This document shows, piece after piece, positions 19,197 through 22,646 of a DNA stretch of 22,646 bases. This DNA is from Psilocybe azurescens. Lineage: Eukaryota > Basidiomycota > Agaricomycetes > Agaricales > Agrocybaceae. Each line of letters begins with the position of its first letter. Within the stretch, counting starts at the first letter, position 1. The notes under the pieces are model-generated. The model had not been told where the DNA came from and made no database searches. It worked only from the letters and a program-made list of their open reading frames with translations. Location of the stretch: assembly GCA_023853785.1 (NCBI GenBank), contig JAJIRX010000913.1, positions 1 to 22,646 of the forward strand, in the 5' to 3' direction. A program made the position numbers and the translations under genes.

Positions 19197-21446
19197 TACA
19201 TCGCAATGTTGAGCAAGCTTGCATTAGTAATCATAGGTACAGATATACTCACCAAAGCAATCGTAGAATTTCCACCATGTACGCGACTCCTTTGGGTATA
19301 AATTGTCCAAGACAGACCAGAGCGTAGAATCGTAAATGTAGTCACGGTTCCGTGGAATAATCTCAAATGAATCCAATGCGTCTGCCAAGGCGGCCACACG
19401 AAAATCTGTATCCTGCGGTTTATAACTTCTGTAGAACTCTTCCAAGGCGGTAATTAAAATAGCGCGCGCATCGGGGAATTCGGTGATAGACCGTCTACTG
19501 ATTTCTACGGTATAACTGATATTCAATAGACGTCTTTGGTTTGAGATGATAAAACACCTACCCGATGCAGACACAGCAACGAGGGCATGGAAATGATGGT
19601 CGTCCACTGTCTCCTGTTTTCCATGAGAGTTCTTCAAGGCTCTTAGTGCTTCGTCTGCACGAGAATAGGGATCGCCCTCGACCATTCTTTGCTTTTCCAG
19701 GGACACTTTATCCCAACCAAGACCATTATCCCAAAACTTTGCGGCTGGCTCGTACTTTTCGTCTTCTGACCCCGTGGCAAAGACAGACTCGTGAATAAGC
19801 TGGCCGAGTAAAATTCGACGGGGACTCTGACGGCTAGGGGCCTGAATATACAAAAGTGTTTGTCAGCTTTGTCGTAGCCTGAACGAACCGACAAAGGCAC
19901 TAACCAACGAATAATATCATCTCGGCCTTTATATGATAGTCGCGAAATCGGAAAATACTCGACGACCCTATAAAACATGTTCATAGAAGACATTGGAGTG
20001 AGAGATTTGAAGGGGTGGCGGTGAGGTTCCATTTTTAGCCCTTTTTTATCGCTTCATACGACATCCAGCGCAAAGATGGGCCAAAATGATCAAGCTCCAG
20101 ATTTGTAACGTTGCCACCACCTCTGTTGTAATACATGGCTCGTATGAGAAACCACGGGACATGTTTATTGATATTTTACTCACATATCTGAATGAGATCC
20201 GGCAAACCATACCTCTTTGACGTCCCCGAGAGGTGCGGTAGTTCCTTCGGAGCCGTCTTCAGCATAGAGGGGACCCTCGCCTCCATTTGCATATTCCGGC
20301 AGAAATTTGACTCGCAGCTCGTCGAGGGCTAGTGCGTGCCGAAAGGTACAAACATATCTCATGCCAGTAGTCGTCTCGGGAAGGTTCGGACCTCGGAAGA
20401 CCCCAATGGCCGACACTGTGTCCCTAGTAGAGCACCGATTCAACTTCGTACTATTTGAAGAACCGAGACTCACCAAGCACCAACGAAGTGAACTTTCACG
20501 TTTCGACGTGAAAGTGTTTTTTGAAACGTGCGCACATGTTTTCAGACTCCTCCCTGTCCTGCTTCGTTCCAATGGTTTGGGTATACAAATCATATGCGCT
20601 GTATAGCTATTTCTGAATAGAATTACACAACAGAACAGAATGTATACTCACAACGCTATTTGTTCTTTGTTTCCCTTATGAAGAAGGCCAACCTGTATGC
20701 TCTAATGTTAGCGACGTTAAAGATAGAATTTATTGGAGCGCTACAAACACCGCACCTTTTCTATCATTCCGGCAATGACGCGAACTTGATAAGCACCACG
20801 AGAGAACCCTTAACGAAATGACGTTTGAAAAAGAGCAATAGACGCAGACGGCATGAGCGTACTCACCGAACAGAAAATGCGGTCCCCAGGCTTATAGTTC
20901 TCTGAAAGCCACTCGTAGGCACCGTGGACTTTGGCCTGAAGTTTCTGTGAGAAATGTTAGAACTGACAAGATTGGAACAGGCAAGAATTCACGTTGCAAA
21001 TGCTTGGTCTATGCCGTGTCGAATTGATTGTTTCCATGCTTCATAAGAAAGCCAGGACTCGGAGTCTTTGACGTATGTCCCAATCCCGCTGTTGTAGTAC
21101 GTCAACTGCTCATCGCCCTTGACGAGACGACTGTACAGCTCTACAACATTGGTGTTCTGGTATTATACCATGTTAATGCTGTACTCGATCAATTGGAGGC
21201 GAGTGATTGAACGTACGTTTTTACCAAATTGATTCGCTGTTCCGTCAATGCAAACGATGAGGTTCCTACCACCGGGGAAGGCATACATTGGCATTCCCTT
21301 CCCCTGCTGTTGACTTGGTAGAGTTGTTCCTCGGCTCCGTCGGTTGGAGTGTTGTCGACGTGAGAAGACATGTCCCGATTATAACCAGGTTCCTCATTGT
21401 GATCCAGCTCCTCCTCAGTAAATACAGAGTCAGTTGAAGCCGACAT

Positions 21447-21931
21447 GCGAGAGAGATGGTAGAGAGAGGAAAGCAGGTATTGCTTGTCGACGAAGGCTCA
21501 CAAGTAACCTTTCATTGCATTCGGACAAGATTAGTGAATATCACACGGGTGACATGGCGTGGGATTGCGCTTGCATTCTGTTTGATGGCCGCTGGGGCAT
21601 GGAATTCGTGGAATACTTGATATAAACATCTTATGCCTCTGGAACGAGCAAGATGTTGTTCTTGATTTTCATGCATTAGAAGCTTCATTGCTATATGTTA
21701 GTGGCGAAGTTATCTGGAAGACTTTGAAGGCCCATATATAGACGTGAATATTACATCTTGAATAAACTCGCCAAAAGGTGATTAGGGCCTCTATTAGCCT
21801 CAATGCTGACCGGAGTCACACTGATATTTAATTAGTTTAGAAAGCACCACCACTGGAGACAACAGTGCAAATTGTAGGGGTTTAGGTCTCTTCAAGGCAT
21901 AAATGACGCAATGAAGTATCACTGGAAAGGA
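21447..21931. other. Upstream region of DUF2235-caspase copy 2, ending at the second duplication junction
   Basis: This is the likely promoter and 5' flank, matched by 13675-14096. It ends with CACTGGAAAGGA followed by ATG1-derived sequence. No separate gene is seen. Confidence 0.5.
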
Positions 21932-22356
21932 TGATCAGGTATATGTGCTTCTCTGTGTGCTGCGGGGAGTAAGGGTATGGGTGAGAATGAAGACGAGATG
22001 GATTTCCACTGCCACTGGGGAAGTGGAGACGAAAAAAGAAGAGAAGAGACATACATGACGATATCGATGAGCTTTGTGATATGCCGATGGGCGAGCGACT
22101 TGAGGATCTGGATCTCGCTCTGCAGGTTCTCGAAGAGCTTCGTCGTCAGGTTGTCGCGCTTGACCTGCTTGATGGTGACCGTCTGCCTGGTGTTCTGCAA
22201 TTATCACAATGCTATGGAGTAGAGTAAATATCAGAATCCCAGCACCCGCACCTGTGGTAGCCTTTGTACATGGTGGCAAAGCCGCCCTTGCCAATGTCCC
22301 CACGATGACATACGGCCGTGCATCATCCTTGAACTCGCCCGCCATCGTCCGCGCGG
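21932..22356 (-). pseudogene. ATG1 5' fragment, copy 3 (truncated at both ends)
   Basis: This is collinear with ATG1 exons 1-2 and the edge of exon 3. The exon 2 segment ([20 protein letters not shown] and [11 protein letters not shown]) is intact. At the exon 3 side, about 48 bases present in copy 2 are missing, so only ATATACCTGATCAT-type sequence remains. In exon 1 a base is missing from a C-run, changing GDIGKGS to a shifted frame, and the start codon region is lost because homology stops at CGTCCGCGCGG (22356). It cannot encode a kinase. Confidence 0.85.
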
Positions 22357-22574
22357 AAGTGTCCTATCTCCCCCGTCTCACACGTGATCTCAGGGTTTCT
22401 AGGTACATGTCAGCTAACCTGATTTTTTTGAAGTCTCTCACTCTCACTCAAATCCAGACTCATCCTACGTAACGAGGGCTTCATTTTTTGGTATATAAAC
22501 ATTATATATTTTTATCTACTATGACAACATACACTATTTTTTAAAATAAGATACACATACATAAAAGAGGGCTA
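22357..22574. other. AT-rich unique sequence past the last duplication breakpoint
   Basis: Homology to the ATG1/GST promoter ends abruptly at about 22356. The following sequence is AT-rich (22480-22560 especially) and shows no gene that I can identify. It may be the 3' flank of a minus-strand gene entering from the right. Confidence 0.4.
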
Positions 22575-22646
22575 CACAAATTGGAGGAGGCCGTCGTGTT
22601 TACTTGCAACATCCTGCGTGAAAGCCCAACTATCAAACATGATAGG
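22575..22646 (-). CDS. Possible 3' end of an unidentified minus-strand gene
   Basis: The minus strand is open from the window edge for 23-24 codons (PIMFDSWAFTQDVASKHDGL, then LQFV) and ends in TAG at 22577-22575. AT-rich sequence suitable for a 3' UTR follows. The composition looks protein-like, but it is too short to name or to be sure of. Confidence 0.25.

Larger units (their letters stand above)
17290..21446 (-). pseudogene. DUF2235 hydrolase - caspase-like (C14) fusion, copy 2, frame-disrupted
   Basis: This is a full-length paralogue of the 9398-13674 locus with the same exon order. It starts with an in-frame ATG (MSASTDSVFTEEELD) at 21446. The DUF2235 motifs are CIDGTANQFG, GIGTYVKDSESWLSYEAW, GFSRGAYQ, TTTGMRYVCTFRHALALDE, GDVKEVWFAGSHSD and GGGN. 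The next long exon (from about 19840) carries ILLGQLIHESVFATGSEDEKY, then the middle region. The caspase half has FICIGINTY, IIIFFAGHSGH (His at 18933-18935) and TLILDCSHAG (Cys at 18720-18722). The tail has LFVWVFAFDILDLGIGE and FWNTIVVRIVKQE. Private breaks include one lost base before RNLIVCIDG, two in exons 3-4 (NFRPK; DRIFLFG), a shortened A-run before TLSRR, and A-run changes giving a stop at AIKKG. From about 20030 to 17760 it is the better preserved copy. It may be a working gene if the indels are errors. Confidence 0.75.
14097..21931. repeat. Tandem segmental duplication, unit 2
   Basis: Unit 2 is the second copy in direct orientation: ATG1 fragment, GST copy 2, DUF2235-caspase copy 2. 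A third, truncated unit begins at 21932 and loses homology at about 22356. Confidence 0.85.

Noticed and set aside
1..22646. tRNA, rRNA or other structured RNA genes
   Set aside because: Reading both strands gave no cloverleaf or rRNA-like segment that I could support. A covariance-model scan would be decisive.

Overview
The window looks like nuclear DNA of a filamentous basidiomycete, probably an agaricomycete. Genes are split by many short introns (about 45-65 nt) with GT..AG ends. ATG1 and the GST genes are strongly GC-rich, while the intergenic DNA is AT-rich. The best-matching families (ATG1 kinase, SFM1 methyltransferase, DUF2235 hydrolases, caspase-like proteins) have the forms I know from mushroom-forming fungi.

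Layout: (1) 1-214, minus strand, the 5' end of an unidentified gene that leaves the window. (2) 382-1417, plus strand, a seven-exon SFM1-type SPOUT protein-arginine methyltransferase. (3) 1418-2149, a convergent 3' region with a pentanucleotide repeat and a G-quadruplex-like tract. (4) 2150-6285, minus strand, a complete eleven-exon ATG1 autophagy kinase gene whose frame is broken by single-base indels, mostly in homopolymers. (5) 6662-7505, plus strand, a GST-like gene sharing a divergent promoter with ATG1. (6) 7734-8984, a non-coding DNA transposon with long inverted repeats and a 10-bp target duplication. (7) 9398-13674, minus strand, a large gene joining an N-terminal DUF2235 hydrolase to a C-terminal caspase-like (C14) domain. 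(8) From 14097 the block repeats: a 5' fragment of ATG1 (14097-14630), a second damaged GST (14996-15901), a different inserted element (15926-16644), and a second DUF2235-caspase locus (17290-21446). (9) 21932-22356, a third ATG1 5' fragment, after which the homology stops.

The window therefore shows a tandem segmental duplication of about 8 kb. One breakpoint lies in exon 3 of ATG1 and the other upstream of the DUF2235-caspase gene. The parental ATG1 is the only full-length copy, and the other two are 5' stumps. The GST and DUF2235-caspase genes were copied whole and then diverged through indels, an 18-bp minisatellite and separate transposon insertions.

The most unusual system is the DUF2235-caspase protein. 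It has an alpha/beta-hydrolase-like domain (GFSRGA and HSDIGGG motifs), an unfamiliar middle region, a caspase p20-like domain and a conserved tail containing LRLRGG. A fusion of a lipase-like and a protease-like domain in a tandemly duplicated, fast-changing locus would suit a fungal self/non-self or cell-death role, but that role is inference. In both copies the only acceptor that keeps the frame open skips the catalytic Cys. Frame breaks are so common, including in conserved ATG1, that sequencing indels must be separated from real decay before any copy is called dead.
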